From the NCBI GenBank assembly GCA_020073705.1, contig JAIQES010000042.1:1-40034 (forward strand): DNA of 40,034 nt, in the 5' to 3' direction. The notes under the pieces were generated by a model. That model ran no database searches and was not told where the DNA came from. It worked only from the letters and a program-made list of their open reading frames with translations. Position 1 is the stretch's first letter. Each line of letters begins with the position of its first letter. This document shows, one piece after another, positions 1-8,769 of the stretch. This DNA comes from Terriglobia bacterium (GTDB taxonomy: Bacteria > Acidobacteriota > Terriglobia > Acidiferrales > UBA7541). A program made the translations under genes and the position numbers.

Positions 1-2
1 AC

Positions 3-152
3 GTCGTCCAGTGGGACGGACAGCGGTTCCAAATCCCACCTCATCCCCGGCGCTTCAGCTTTGCCGGTGCCAAGGTCCAGCTCTACCAGAATCTGGAAGG
101 TGAGATCGCGATTTATTACGGAAACACGAAGTTAAATCACACGGCAGAGTGA
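3..152 (+). CDS. Transposase C-terminus (partial, IS1202/ISNCY-like)
   Basis: The frame is open from the window edge and ends at TGA 150-152, giving about 49 residues. It reads VVQWDGQRFQIPPHPRRF, then FAGAKVQLYQNLEG and ends YYGNTKLNHTAE. This is the kind of C-terminal beta-rich tail I associate with ISNCY/IS1202-type DDE transposases, which bind the ends of their element and catalyse cut-and-paste movement. The catalytic core lies outside the window, so the family is inferred from the tail only. The stop codon is directly followed by repeats typical of an IS end, which supports the call. Whether the full element is intact cannot be judged from here. Confidence 0.6.
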   Translation, partial: VVQWDGQRFQIPPHPRRFSFAGAKVQLYQNLEGEIAIYYGNTKLNHTAE

Positions 153-191
153 CATTTCTACGTTGCCGTTAGGGTGACATTTTCATGTTGC
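149..191. repeat. Tandem end repeats of the IS
   Basis: Two 18-nt direct repeats sit just after the transposase stop: gtgacatttctacgttgc at 149-166 and gtgacattttcatgttgc at 174-191 (15 of 18 positions identical). Repeats beginning TGACATTT at the end of the element fit transposase-binding sites at the right terminus. The exact tip and any target duplication cannot be set without the left end. From 192 to 325 nothing else is recognisable. Confidence 0.5.
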
Positions 192-325
192 TACAACACG
201 CCGCACAAATGCCGCCTAGAAAAAGAAGAGCCACGAGAGTTGGCGAAAAGCGGCGCGCCCCAGGCGAAATGGAACTTTTCGATGGCTAACCATATGCCGG
301 GCGATGTGCGGCGCAGCACCAGCAT

Positions 326-799
326 TCACTTCGTTTCGGCAGGCGTAGCTGTCGCTGGTCCTTCTCCAACGATTTCCAATATGGCCTCCACGTCCTTGGC
401 GCCGTCATAGTGGATCTGCTTGCCAAAATGCGTGACGAGGGTGCCCGCCGGCAGCGGAACGGTGCTGTCCGGATCGAATTTGGTTCCGGTGCCTACCCAC
501 CAAGTTCCCGAAAGGACTGTGATGTACCGGTCGTTCGGATGAAAGTGTGGATGGCTCATGCGATGCGGCGTCCACTTGGCAAGGACAATGTATAGACCTG
601 GCTTGGAGGGATCACCAAGCACGACCGCTGTTTTCACGCCACTCGCCTCGTCGGTCCACTTGATCTGGTCCGGCAATTTGTAAGCGATCGCGGCTGGATT
701 GAGATCAGGGGCAGGGGCTTTGGCCGATCCGACTGGCACGACCATGGCAATCACTAGGGCGACAAGCCAATAGCACCGCGGTATCCAAGTCGTAAGCAT
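326..799 (-). CDS. Secreted cupin-domain protein
   Basis: A 157-residue single-domain cupin with an N-terminal signal peptide (MLTTWIPRCYWLVALVIAMVVP, cleavage near VGSAKA). Cupin motif 1 is visible as SHPHFHPNDRYITVLSG (metal-binding histidines), and motif 2 as FGKQIHYDG. Small secreted cupins of this kind are often annotated as DUF4437-like or cupin_2 proteins and have no assigned substrate. I chose the ATG at 799 rather than the in-frame ATG at 898. A strong Shine-Dalgarno (aggagg, about 6 nt upstream) precedes it, and the signal peptide begins there. It is transcribed divergently from the heme operon. Function is unknown; it is probably periplasmic and metal-binding. Confidence 0.75.
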   Translation of the reverse strand: MLTTWIPRCYWLVALVIAMVVPVGSAKAPAPDLNPAAIAYKLPDQIKWTDEASGVKTAVVLGDPSKPGLYIVLAKWTPHRMSHPHFHPNDRYITVLSGTWWVGTGTKFDPDSTVPLPAGTLVTHFGKQIHYDGAKDVEAILEIVGEGPATATPAETK

Positions 800-922
800 G
801 ATTTCCTCCTGATTGTTGAGGCGGGCGCCGTAGCTTCCAAGAGCCCGCAGTGCGCGATCATAACACTTTTTGAAGCTCTCCCCGTTCGACGAACTCATCG
901 TCGTTCCAGTAGCGTGCAGTAT

Positions 923-1001
923 GATATTGGGCGATGGGGTGCTTTCCAGCGCGGGAATTCGCTATAATGCTGATGAGCCGATGGATATTTGCGATGGGGT
1001 G
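923..1001. repeat. Pair of direct repeats around the hem promoter
   Basis: An imperfect direct repeat occurs at 923-941 (gatattgg + gcgatggggtg) and 984-1001 (gatattt + gcgatggggtg). The 11-nt cores are identical and exactly 60 nt apart. They bracket a TATAAT box. Spacing near six helical turns would suit two operator half-sites, but this is inference. Confidence 0.35.
940..968 (+). promoter_or_regulatory. Probable sigma-70 promoter of the hem operon
   Basis: A perfect -10 box TATAAT lies at 963-968. The -35 region is poor (TGCTTT at 940-945, 17-nt spacer). Transcription would begin near 975, about 60 nt before the chosen start of the first gene. Confidence 0.4.
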
Positions 1002-1033
1002 AATATGCCTGCCCCGCGAATGAGTACATTCTA

Positions 1034-1846
1034 ATGACGAACCCCTACGTACTTGCGACGTTGCTGTTTTACGTGGCGAGTCTTGGTCTCTATATCTGGA
1101 ATCTGCGTGAACCCTCGCGTACAGCGGGAATTGGCGCGACCGCATGTCTCATGGGGGGGCTTGTCCTTCACTACCTGGCGCTGCTGCAGCGGTCGCGGTT
1201 GATTCACGCTGTGCCCTATGACGACCTTTTTGGCTCGCTTTCGCTGTTCGCGTGGCTGCTGGCCGCTACGTATCTGGGTTTGGAAGCGATCCACCGCCGC
1301 CGATCGGTCGGCCCGTTCGTATTGCCGATCGTGCTCATCTTGTTTCTACTGGCGCATGTCAGCGCGGCCCGGCCGATCAAGGCGCCCCCGGCGCAGGGTC
1401 CGATATTTGCATTTCACGTCACGCTGAACATCCTGGCGTATTCCGCGTTTGCAATTTCATTTGTTTTAAGCGTGATCTACCTTCTTCAGAATCGGCGTTT
1501 GCGCGGCCACAAACTTGGCATTGTCGGATGGCGTTTGCCTCCGCTCGATGTTCTCGAACGCATGACGCGCAGCAGTGTCCTGATCGGTTGCGTATCCATG
1601 GCCGCCGGGATGACGGCCGGATTCATCTGGGCGCACCGGCTGCAGGGCCGGTACTGGAATGGCGATCCAAAAGTGATCGTCACGGTCTTGATTCTTGCCA
1701 TCTACATCGGTTACACGCTGTTGGCAAGGACTGCGGCGTGGCGGGGCGCACGCGCCTCGGCGCTTTGTATCTTCAATTTCATGTTTGTGATTTTCAGTTA
1801 CAGTATTGTGAATCGGTATCTTTCGCACTTCCACCGCTACTTCTGA
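1034..1846 (+). CDS. HemX/CcsA-type cytochrome c assembly membrane protein
   Basis: A 270-residue integral membrane protein with about eight hydrophobic segments, of the cytochrome c assembly (CcsA/CcmC/HemX) family. The family's tryptophan-rich heme-binding loop is present in a degenerate form: GFIWAHRLQGRYWNGDPK resembles the GxxWAxxxWGRYWxWDPKE consensus, with the acidic end lost. Candidate axial histidines lie in HVTLNILAYSAF and in the C-terminal NRYLSHFHRY. Members placed directly before hemA are called HemX; in Bacillus HemX lowers the amount of HemA. The ATG at 1034 is used because the protein then begins with the first membrane segment; an in-frame ATG at 989 would add 15 residues. 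It is 48 nt from hemA and probably in the same operon. Confidence 0.8.
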   Translation: MTNPYVLATLLFYVASLGLYIWNLREPSRTAGIGATACLMGGLVLHYLALLQRSRLIHAVPYDDLFGSLSLFAWLLAATYLGLEAIHRRRSVGPFVLPIVLILFLLAHVSAARPIKAPPAQGPIFAFHVTLNILAYSAFAISFVLSVIYLLQNRRLRGHKLGIVGWRLPPLDVLERMTRSSVLIGCVSMAAGMTAGFIWAHRLQGRYWNGDPKVIVTVLILAIYIGYTLLARTAAWRGARASALCIFNFMFVIFSYSIVNRYLSHFHRYF

Positions 1847-1894
1847 GCGGGCAGGAGCGCAGGGATGCGGCGGAATCAGGCGGACATTTCTTAA

Positions 1895-3172
1895 ATGGAA
1901 ATTGTTCTCATCGGACTGAATCACCGCACGGCTACGGTCGAGCTGCGCGAGCGCGTCGCGTTCAGTGCCGAACGAGCCTGCGAAGCGGCTGACCTGTTGC
2001 GCTCCCAGGGGATCCTCGAAGAGACACTGGTGCTTTCCACCTGCAACCGCAGCGAACTTTACGGCGTCCCGTGCGAGCTTTCGGCGGACAGCGCTGGCGC
2101 GGTGGAACTGTTTTTCGCCTCGTTCCACCAATTGCCGCCGGCCGAACTGAATGGTTCGCTCTACCGCCACCGTGACAGCCACGCGGTGCGCCATCTGTTT
2201 CGCGTCGCGGCGGGGCTGGACTCCATGCTTCTGGGCGAAGCGGAAATCCTGGGCCAGGTGCGCGAGGCCTACCGGATTGCGCTCGACCACGGCGCCACCG
2301 GGCCTGTGCTCAACCGCATGTTCCAGGGCGCCCTCGAGGTGGGCAAGCGTGTCCGCACCGAGACGGAGATCGGGACGCGGCCCGTTTCGGTCGCGTTTGC
2401 GGGAGTAAAGCTATCTGAGCAAATCTTTGGCCAGATGACCAATCATCGCGCTTTGATCGTGGGGGCCGGCGCCACCAGCGAGCAGGTCGTGCGGCATCTC
2501 TGCGACCGCGGCATCAAGCAGTTGCGCGTACTGAACCGTACGGCGGAGCACGCTGTGGACCTGGCCGTGCGATTCGGGGGGGAAGTCATCCCTTGGGAGA
2601 ACCTGCCAGCGGCGCTGGAGTGGCCCGACCTGATCGTGACTTCAGTATCGAGCGCCGAGCCGATTCTGACGCGCGCGATGTTGGAACGCGCCATGGCGGC
2701 GCGCGGCAACCGTGCGTTGTTGCTGATTGACCTGGGAGTCCCGCGCAATGTGGCTGCCGATGCCGCTGACCTTTACAACACGTATCTGTACAACATCGAT
2801 GACCTGACCGAGATCGTCGAGCAAAACAAGAAGGCGCGCGAGGCCGAAATTCCGCGTGCGGAAACGATCATCGAAGAACAAATCGAGAAATTCATGCACT
2901 GGCAGGCAGGAGTCGCGACGGGCGCCGTCATCGAGGATCTTCGAAAAAAACTCACCGCCGAACGCGAGACGTTCCTGCACGAGCGCCTGGCGTCGATGTC
3001 GCATCTCTCCGAGCGGGATCGCACCGAGGTTGCCGCTATGCTCGAAGAGTTCCTCGATCGCGTGGTGCTTGATCCGGCCGAACGCCTTCGTGGTATTCCG
3101 GAACTGCGCCGCAAGCTCCAGGACCTCGAAGCGCTGCGGGATCTTTTTCACCTTGGCCGGGAGAAGCCTTGA
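1895..3172 (+). CDS. hemA: Glutamyl-tRNA reductase
   Basis: This 425-residue enzyme reduces glutamyl-tRNA(Glu) to glutamate-1-semialdehyde with NADPH, the first committed step of C5-pathway tetrapyrrole synthesis in the cytoplasm. The N-terminal catalytic domain has GLNHRTA and STCNRSELYG with the nucleophile Cys50. HLFRVAAGLDSMLLGEAEILGQVREAY is the substrate-recognition region. The Rossmann NADPH site is ALIVGAGATSEQVVRHL. A helical dimerisation domain fills the C-terminal third (EEQIEKFMHWQ onward). Length is normal. Its stop overlaps the TTG start of hemC, so the two are translationally coupled. HemL, its partner in channelling the semialdehyde, is in the same cluster. Confidence 0.97.
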   Translation: MEIVLIGLNHRTATVELRERVAFSAERACEAADLLRSQGILEETLVLSTCNRSELYGVPCELSADSAGAVELFFASFHQLPPAELNGSLYRHRDSHAVRHLFRVAAGLDSMLLGEAEILGQVREAYRIALDHGATGPVLNRMFQGALEVGKRVRTETEIGTRPVSVAFAGVKLSEQIFGQMTNHRALIVGAGATSEQVVRHLCDRGIKQLRVLNRTAEHAVDLAVRFGGEVIPWENLPAALEWPDLIVTSVSSAEPILTRAMLERAMAARGNRALLLIDLGVPRNVAADAADLYNTYLYNIDDLTEIVEQNKKAREAEIPRAETIIEEQIEKFMHWQAGVATGAVIEDLRKKLTAERETFLHERLASMSHLSERDRTEVAAMLEEFLDRVVLDPAERLRGIPELRRKLQDLEALRDLFHLGREKP

Positions 3173-4905
3173 AAGCCCTGCGAATTGGAACCAGAGGCAG
3201 CGCGCTGGCTCTCTGGCAAGCAAAGAGCATCGGTGAAGCGCTGCTCCGGGAGGCCGGAGTGGAAACGGAACTGGTGATCGTGAAAACCTCCGGCGACAAG
3301 TTCCAGCAGACGCGCTTCAGCCAGATCGGAGCGAAGGGAGTTTTCATCAAGGAACTGGAAGATGCCCTGATCGAACGCCGCGTTGACATTGCCGTGCACA
3401 GCATGAAAGACGTCCCCACAGAGATTCCGGATGGCTTGACCATTGCCGCGATTTGCAAACGGGAGGACGTGCGCGACGCGCTGCTTTCCTCCACAGGAGC
3501 GTCGCTGGAGCGCCTGCCCCCGGGGGCGCGCGTCGGCACGAGCAGCCTGCGCCGGCAGTCACAGTTGCTTCATGCGCGAAGTGATTTGCGAATTCTCGAG
3601 CTTCGCGGAAACGTGGATACGCGAATCGAAAAACTGAAGCGGGGCGATTACGATGCGATCGTGCTTGCCAAAGCAGGACTCGATCGTCTGGGCCTGAGCA
3701 GGCACATTACCGAAGTGCTGGCGACCGATATCTGCTTGCCCGCGGCGGGCCAGGGAGCGATCGGGATCGAAGCGCGTGCGGACGACGCGGAAACCCTGGG
3801 AGTGCTCGCCGTATTGAACGATCCTGAGACCTGTAGCGGAGTCAAAGCCGAGCGTGCTGCGCTGGCTGGCCTCGAAGGTGGCTGCCAAGTCTCGATTGGC
3901 ACGTGGGGAAGTGTCGAAGGCGGAAAACTCGTTCTCGAAGTTGTGGTGCTTTCTCCCGATGGCGCACAGCGAATACGTGAGAAAAGTTGGGGCGCGCCGG
4001 AAGAGGCCGAGGCGATTGGCGGAAGAGTTGCGGCTAAACTGCTGGAGCATGGAGCGGCCGTGCTTCTTGCCCGCGAGGGGGCGCGAGACAAGCAGATGAG
4101 CGCTGACAGACCACTGGATGGGAAGCGCATTGTGATCACGCGCGCGGCAGAGCAGGCACGGGAACTGAAAAATCACCTGGAAAAACTCGGGGCAATGGTC
4201 CTGTTGCTCCCCGCAGTCAGTTTTTCCGAGCCCGCCGATACGACTGCGATGGATCGCGCGATCGGTGCGCTCGAAAGTTACGATTGGGTGCTCTTCACGA
4301 GCGCGAATGCCGTTCGTTTTTTTGCGAACCGTTGCCGTAAAGCCGGGGTAAATGTGCGGGCCAGCGAGCGGCTGCGTTGCGCTGCCGTCGGTCCTGCGAC
4401 GGCCAGTGCCGCGGCAGCGGAAGGCTTCACGATCGATTATATCGCGAAGGAATTCCATGGCGTTGCGCTGGCCCGGGAGTTGGGCGCCTCGCTGGCCGGG
4501 AAACGCGTCCTGTTGCCGCGCAGCGAGCGCGCCGGACGCGACTTGCCGGATGCGCTAAGAACTGTTGGGGCGGAAGTTACGGAAATTGTGGCCTATTGTA
4601 CGGGCGGAGTCGGCGCGGCAGAGCCGGGGGTCATCGAGGCGGTGCGCGAGGCGCGTGTGGATGTCGTATCGTTCTTTAGTCCATCTGCCGTTGAGAACCT
4701 GCGCGGCGAGCTTGGTGCGGAGGTCCTTTCGCGGCTGGCAGCGCGAGCGGCGCTCGCCGCAGTGGGCCCGGTGACGGCTGCGGCCCTGCGGAGCGCCGGC
4801 TTGCCAGTGACGATCGAAGCGGAAGAGGCTACAACGGAATCGATGGCCACAGCGATCGCTAAGTATTTTTCAGCGCGCAGCGTACCCCAAGCGAGGTCCC
4901 TATGA
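3169..4905 (+). CDS. hemCD: Porphobilinogen deaminase / uroporphyrinogen-III synthase fusion
   Basis: A 578-residue bifunctional protein. Residues 1 to about 305 are Hem[16 protein letters not shown], the catalytic Asp in [22 protein letters not shown] for the pyrrole chain, and [11 protein letters not shown] whose Cys239 carries the dipyrromethane cofactor. From about residue 312 ([22 protein letters not shown]) a complete HemD domain follows, with [12 protein letters not shown] and [12 protein letters not shown]. Together the two domains convert four porphobilinogen to hydroxymethylbilane and cyclise it to uroporphyrinogen III. The fusion would hand over the unstable intermediate directly. 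The start is TTG, overlapping the hemA stop (TTGA), with a gggagaag Shine-Dalgarno just upstream. The stop overlaps hemB (ATGA). Confidence 0.95.
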   Translation: MKALRIGTRGSALALWQAKSIGEALLREAGVETELVIVKTSGDKFQQTRFSQIGAKGVFIKELEDALIERRVDIAVHSMKDVPTEIPDGLTIAAICKREDVRDALLSSTGASLERLPPGARVGTSSLRRQSQLLHARSDLRILELRGNVDTRIEKLKRGDYDAIVLAKAGLDRLGLSRHITEVLATDICLPAAGQGAIGIEARADDAETLGVLAVLNDPETCSGVKAERAALAGLEGGCQVSIGTWGSVEGGKLVLEVVVLSPDGAQRIREKSWGAPEEAEAIGGRVAAKLLEHGAAVLLAREGARDKQMSADRPLDGKRIVITRAAEQARELKNHLEKLGAMVLLLPAVSFSEPADTTAMDRAIGALESYDWVLFTSANAVRFFANRCRKAGVNVRASERLRCAAVGPATASAAAAEGFTIDYIAKEFHGVALARELGASLAGKRVLLPRSERAGRDLPDALRTVGAEVTEIVAYCTGGVGAAEPGVIEAVREARVDVVSFFSPSAVENLRGELGAEVLSRLAARAALAAVGPVTAAALRSAGLPVTIEAEEATTESMATAIAKYFSARSVPQARSL

Positions 4906-5879
4906 ATTTCCCCGTGACGCGGCCGCGCCGTCTCCGGCGCAGCGAAGCTATCCGATCCCTGGCGCGCGAAACGCGCCTTTCGACGCATGGCTTCATTTAT
5001 CCGATGTTTGTCTGCCCCGGGCAAAACGTGCGGAATCCAATCGGTTCGATGCCGGGCGTCGCGCAGCAATCGGTGGACAAATTTCTCGAGGAGTGCCGCG
5101 AAGTCGAGCAGCTTGGTATTCCGGGAATTATTCTCTTCGGCATTCCGGATAAGAAGGATGCTCGCGGCAGCGAGGCCTACGCCGCCGGCGGGGCCGTTCA
5201 ACGCGCCATCGAAGCGGTTCGCCGCGCCAAACTCAACCTGCTGGTCATGACCGATGTGTGTTTGTGCGAGTACACCGATCACGGCCATTGCGGCATCGTT
5301 GAGAACGGGGAAGTGAAGAACGATCCGACGCTGGAATTGCTCGCCGCGGCAGCGGTGTCCCATGCCCGCGCCGGTGCGGACATGGTCGCGCCTTCTGACA
5401 TGATGGATGGCCGGGTAGGCGCAATTCGCAAGGCGCTCGATGCTGCTGGTTTTGAAGACATCGCGATCATCAGCTACGCGGCCAAGTATTGCTCGGGATT
5501 CTACGGCCCGTTCCGTGAGGCCGCGGAGTCCGCGCCGCAGTTTGGCGACCGGCGCGGCTATCAGATGGACCCCGCCAACGCGCGCGAGGCGATTCGTGAA
5601 GTCGAACTGGACCTCGCCGAGGGCGCCGACATGGTCATGGTGAAGCCGGCGCTGGCGTATCTGGACATTATTCATCGTGTCCGTGAAATGTTCGACGTTC
5701 CGCTCGGCGCGTACAATGTCAGCGGTGAATTTGCGATGGTGAAGGCGGCCGCTGCAAACGGCTGGATCGACGAAAAGCGCATCGTGCTCGAGATTCTGAC
5801 CGGCATTCATCGCGCCGGCGCGAGCATCGTGCTCACGTATCATGCGAAAGACGTGGCGCGCTGGCTGAAGGACTCTTGA
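4902..5879 (+). CDS. hemB: Delta-aminolevulinic acid dehydratase (porphobilinogen synthase)
   Basis: A 325-residue enzyme that condenses two 5-aminolevulinate molecules to porphobilinogen. The two Schiff-base lysines are K195 ([16 protein letters not shown]) and K248 ([13 protein letters not shown]). The metal loop is [14 protein letters not shown]. Its three cysteines mark the zinc-dependent class rather than the magnesium-only class. Length is normal. The ATG overlaps the hemCD stop by 4 nt, with gaggt as ribosome-binding site, so translation is coupled. Confidence 0.97.
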   Translation: MNFPVTRPRRLRRSEAIRSLARETRLSTHGFIYPMFVCPGQNVRNPIGSMPGVAQQSVDKFLEECREVEQLGIPGIILFGIPDKKDARGSEAYAAGGAVQRAIEAVRRAKLNLLVMTDVCLCEYTDHGHCGIVENGEVKNDPTLELLAAAAVSHARAGADMVAPSDMMDGRVGAIRKALDAAGFEDIAIISYAAKYCSGFYGPFREAAESAPQFGDRRGYQMDPANAREAIREVELDLAEGADMVMVKPALAYLDIIHRVREMFDVPLGAYNVSGEFAMVKAAAANGWIDEKRIVLEILTGIHRAGASIVLTYHAKDVARWLKDS

Positions 5880-5906
5880 ACTCGAAGTTCCAGACCACAG
5901 ACACCG

Positions 5907-7226
5907 ATGAGTGCACCGAAACAGGTCAAGAAGGAATATCGTCACTCTCACGAAATTTTTCGTCGCGCGACGGAAGTGCTGGTCGGCGGAGTAAACAGCC
6001 CCGTGCGCGCCTTCCGCGCCGTCGGCGGTGATCCCATCGTTGTCGATCACGCGGCAGGCGCGCGCCTGTGGGATGCCGATGGGAACGAATACATCGACTA
6101 CGTATGTTCCTGGGGCGCGCTGATTCTCGGTCATGCGCATCCGAAGGTCGTCGAAGCCATCGCCGGCCAGGCTGGCCGCGGCACCAGTTACGGCATGCCC
6201 ACGGAACTCGAGGTCGAGCTTGCCGCTCGCATCAGGGCGGCTCTTCCGTCATGTGAGAAAGTAAGGTTCGTCAGTTCCGGCACCGAGGCGACGATGAGCG
6301 CCGTGCGTCTGGCCCGCGCCGCAACGGGCCGGGACCTCATCGTCAAGTTCGAAGGGTGCTATCACGGGCACGCGGACAGCTTTCTCTCCGAGGCCGGGTC
6401 GGGACTTGCGACGCTCGGAATCGCCGCATGTCCCGGCGTGCCATCGGCGCTCGCGGCGCTGACGCTGAACGCGCCTTACAACGATGTTGCGTCAGTCGAA
6501 AAACTATTCGACCAGCACCGGGACAAGATCGCCGCCGTGATCGTTGAACCAATCGCGGCGAATATGGGCGTCGTCCCACCGATGCCCGGCTTTCTCCGGA
6601 ATCTGCGTGAAATAACCACCCGCCACGGGGCGTTGCTGATTTTCGATGAAGTGATCACCGGCTTTCGGGTTTGTTATGGTGGGGCGCAAACTACGTTCGG
6701 CGTCACGCCGGACCTCACGACGCTCGGGAAAATTATCGGTGGAGGACTGCCGGCTGCCGCGTACGGGGGCGGCCGCGATTTAATGGACCGCGTCGCGCCG
6801 CTCGGGCCCGTGTACCAGGCCGGAACGCTATCCGGTAATCCCCTCGCGATGAGCGCAGGAATCGCGACACTCGATCTGCTTGCCGCGCCGGGATTTTACG
6901 AATCGCTCGGCGACCGCGCGAAGCGTCTTGGGGACGGAATCGCCTCGGCGCTGCGGGAAACGGGCGCGTCCGCTACGGCAGCCCGCGTAGGGTCGCTGCT
7001 CACACTGTTCTTCTCGCGTGAACCTGTGCACGACTATGCCCGAGCGAAGAAATGCGACACGCAGCGCTTTGCCGCTTTTTTCCGCGCCATGCTCGACCGT
7101 GGTATTTTTCTTGCCCCCTCGCAATTCGAAGCGTTGTTCGTTTCCGCGGCGCATTCCGATGCGGACATCGACCATACGATCGCCGCCTGCCGAGAAAGCC
7201 TGGCGGCTGTATCCGCCTCGTCGTAG
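5907..7226 (+). CDS. hemL: Glutamate-1-semialdehyde 2,1-aminomutase
   Basis: A 439-residue fold-type I PLP enzyme that converts glutamate-1-semialdehyde to 5-aminolevulinate, the step between HemA and HemB. The N-terminus VLVGGVNSPVRAFRAVGGDP and NEYIDYVCSWGALILGHAHP are characteristic. FVSSGTEATMSAVRLARA binds the cofactor phosphate, FDEVITGFRV holds the PLP aspartate, and K275 in LGKIIGGGLPAAAYGG forms the Schiff base. It lies 27 nt after hemB and is the last hem gene here. The later genes (hemE, hemN, hemH) are not in the window. Confidence 0.96.
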   Translation: MSAPKQVKKEYRHSHEIFRRATEVLVGGVNSPVRAFRAVGGDPIVVDHAAGARLWDADGNEYIDYVCSWGALILGHAHPKVVEAIAGQAGRGTSYGMPTELEVELAARIRAALPSCEKVRFVSSGTEATMSAVRLARAATGRDLIVKFEGCYHGHADSFLSEAGSGLATLGIAACPGVPSALAALTLNAPYNDVASVEKLFDQHRDKIAAVIVEPIAANMGVVPPMPGFLRNLREITTRHGALLIFDEVITGFRVCYGGAQTTFGVTPDLTTLGKIIGGGLPAAAYGGGRDLMDRVAPLGPVYQAGTLSGNPLAMSAGIATLDLLAAPGFYESLGDRAKRLGDGIASALRETGASATAARVGSLLTLFFSREPVHDYARAKKCDTQRFAAFFRAMLDRGIFLAPSQFEALFVSAAHSDADIDHTIAACRESLAAVSASS

Positions 7227-7263
7227 TGGAGCGCCCCGCCAAAATCAGGATTGGATTCAAACA

Positions 7264-7398
7264 GGCTGCGGAAAAAGTGGGTAAGGGTGTCATTCCGAGC
7301 CAAGCGAGGAATCTCTCTTTGTTCAAGACCCAAGGAAAGAGAGATTCCTCGGCACGCAGCGTGCCTCGGAATGACAACATTCTGAGTTTTCCGCAGCC
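7264..7398. repeat. 135-bp palindromic element (MITE-like)
   Basis: Nested inverted repeats fill the space after hemL. The outer arms ggctgcggaaaa (7264-7275) and ttttccgcagcc (7387-7398) are perfect complements. Inside, 7289-7320 (beginning gtcattccgag, ending gaatctctcttt) is complementary to 7334-7375. The right arm carries an extra small hairpin, ggcacgcagcgtgcc. The core can fold into one long hairpin. It carries no coding sequence. It may also end the hem transcript, but no T-run follows. Such elements are usually multi-copy non-autonomous transposons. Confidence 0.65.
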
Positions 7399-7433
7399 GA
7401 TCAAAGACAGCTATCAGCAACGAGGGAGGATTC

Positions 7434-7976
7434 ATGCCGGAAGAACTAAGCGAACTTCAGGAACACGCCGAAGAAGGGCGAGAGCATCCTTCGCTGGCGC
7501 CCATTTCGGTCACCATGGCCATACTCGCGGTGTGCGTCGCCGCAGTTTCATTGCTCGGCCACCGTGCGCATACCGAGGAAATACTGTTCCAGGCCCGTGC
7601 GAGCGATCAGTGGTCTTACTACCAGGCCAAGAACATTCGCCGGCACAATTATGAGATGGCGGTGGACCTACTCTCCCTGGTGGAATTCAAGGCCAAAGCG
7701 CAGGCAGACAAGGTCCGCGAAACGTATAACCACGAAGCCGTGCGGTACACGAAAGAGCAGGCGGAAATTGAGGAGCAGGCGAAGGACCTCGAGAAGGAGT
7801 CCGCTCTCGCTCAACGCAAGGCAAATCGCTTTGACCTCGGCGAAGTGTTCTTGGAGATTGGTCTTGTCATTGCTTCTCTCGCGCTTCTGACTCGAAAGCA
7901 GGCCTTCTGGTTTTTGGGGATGGCTTCGGGTCTTGCCGGGCTTGCGGTCGCGGCGACAGGTTTCCTGTTGCACTGA
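7434..7976 (+). CDS. DUF4337 family membrane protein
   Basis: A 180-residue protein with one membrane segment near residues 24-41 (PISVTMAILAVCVAAVSLLG), a charged coiled-coil-rich middle (residues 55-130), and two C-terminal membrane segments (LGEVFLEIGLVIASLALLT and FWFLGMASGLAGLAVAATGFLL). The motif RASDQWSYYQAKNIRRHNYE after the first segment is typical of DUF4337. Function is unknown. The start is well supported by gggagga 6 nt before the ATG. It stands alone after the palindromic repeat and converges with the DUF421 gene. Confidence 0.8.
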   Translation: MPEELSELQEHAEEGREHPSLAPISVTMAILAVCVAAVSLLGHRAHTEEILFQARASDQWSYYQAKNIRRHNYEMAVDLLSLVEFKAKAQADKVRETYNHEAVRYTKEQAEIEEQAKDLEKESALAQRKANRFDLGEVFLEIGLVIASLALLTRKQAFWFLGMASGLAGLAVAATGFLLH

Positions 7977-7995
7977 GGGAGAGTGGGACTGCGCC

Positions 7996-8586
7996 TCATG
8001 CGGCCGGCGGGGCTTCGCCCGCGCGCAGCCTTGTGATTTCACGTGTGAGTTGGTCGAGGCGATTCAGCAACTCCCGATGGCGCCTCTCTTCCGGAGCGGG
8101 CTTTTTCGCGATGAACGAAATCGTTCCGCCGGATTCGAGCACAGCGCGCTCCACTTCCTGGAGATTTCCAAAGCCCTGTTTGTGAGCCGCGGCTTCGAGT
8201 TCCTGTAGCGTGAGAACTTCCTGCGTCAGCCTGTCCTCTAGGATTTTCCCGTGTTCGATTAGCACACTCTCCTTGCCCTCGACGAGCCGGTCCAGTCTCT
8301 CGTGACGGAACAGGAATCGCACGACGAGGTAGTTGACCAGCAGGAGTGTCGCGGCGCCAATGACGCCGCCTGTGACGCTGGTGTCATCGCCAATGATGGC
8401 GTTCTGCACCGTATTGGAAAGAGTCAGCAGGACCACGAGGTCGAATGGATTCAGTTGCGCGAGCTCGCGCTTGCCCGCGAGGCGCAGCCCGATCACGAGA
8501 AAGAAATAGACGACTACCGGGCGCAGGACTTTCTCCGCGACGGGCAGCGCAAGAACAAACATGTCGGTCCAGATTTTGGAGTGCAT
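7996..8586 (-). CDS. DUF421 (YetF-like) membrane protein
   Basis: A 196-residue protein with three N-terminal membrane segments: PVVVYFFLVIGLRLAGKRELAQL, DLVVLLTLSNTVQNAIIG and GGVIGAATLLLVNYLVVRFLF. A cytoplasmic domain follows with IEHGKILEDRLTQEVLTLQELEAAAHKQGFGNLQEVERAVLESGGTISFI, the classic DUF421/YetF signature. A coiled-coil tail rich in Arg and Glu ends the protein. The biochemical role of the family is unclear; Bacillus homologues relate to spore proteins, which has no bearing here. The ATG has an excellent ribosome-binding site (aaggagagg). It is divergent from the histidine operon. Confidence 0.88.
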   Translation of the reverse strand: MHSKIWTDMFVLALPVAEKVLRPVVVYFFLVIGLRLAGKRELAQLNPFDLVVLLTLSNTVQNAIIGDDTSVTGGVIGAATLLLVNYLVVRFLFRHERLDRLVEGKESVLIEHGKILEDRLTQEVLTLQELEAAAHKQGFGNLQEVERAVLESGGTISFIAKKPAPEERRHRELLNRLDQLTREITRLRAGEAPPAA

Positions 8587-8730
8587 CTCACCTCTCCTTG
8601 CCGATATCGATGGCCGCGCGTGAAAGGGAATCTGGAGCTTCCACGTTCATCGGCCCTGGAGTTGCCTTGCGGGAGGTTAGCACATGCCTCAATCCTGTTG
8701 AAACAGAACGCGCACACTCGAACGCCGCGC

Positions 8731-8759
8731 TTGACGCGATTCCTTGAGTCATGTATATT
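8731..8759 (+). promoter_or_regulatory. Sigma-70 promoter of the his operon
   Basis: TTGACG at 8731-8736 and TATATT at 8754-8759 are separated by an ideal 17-nt spacer. The expected transcription start is about 8766-8770, on or just before the ATG of the leader peptide at 8770. The leader mRNA would then have no, or almost no, 5' untranslated region. No Shine-Dalgarno is seen before that ATG. Confidence 0.75.
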
Positions 8760-8769
8760 GTGTTTTGCC

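Noticed and set aside
4593-6140. 515-codon frame on the - strand across hemCD, hemB and hemL
   Set aside because: It is an antisense shadow typical of GC-rich coding DNA. The + strand genes carry complete catalytic motifs.
8587-8769. T-box riboswitch upstream of the his operon
   Set aside because: The transcript appears to start near 8766, and no AGGGUGGNACCGCG-like T-box sequence is present; a leader peptide explains the terminator better.
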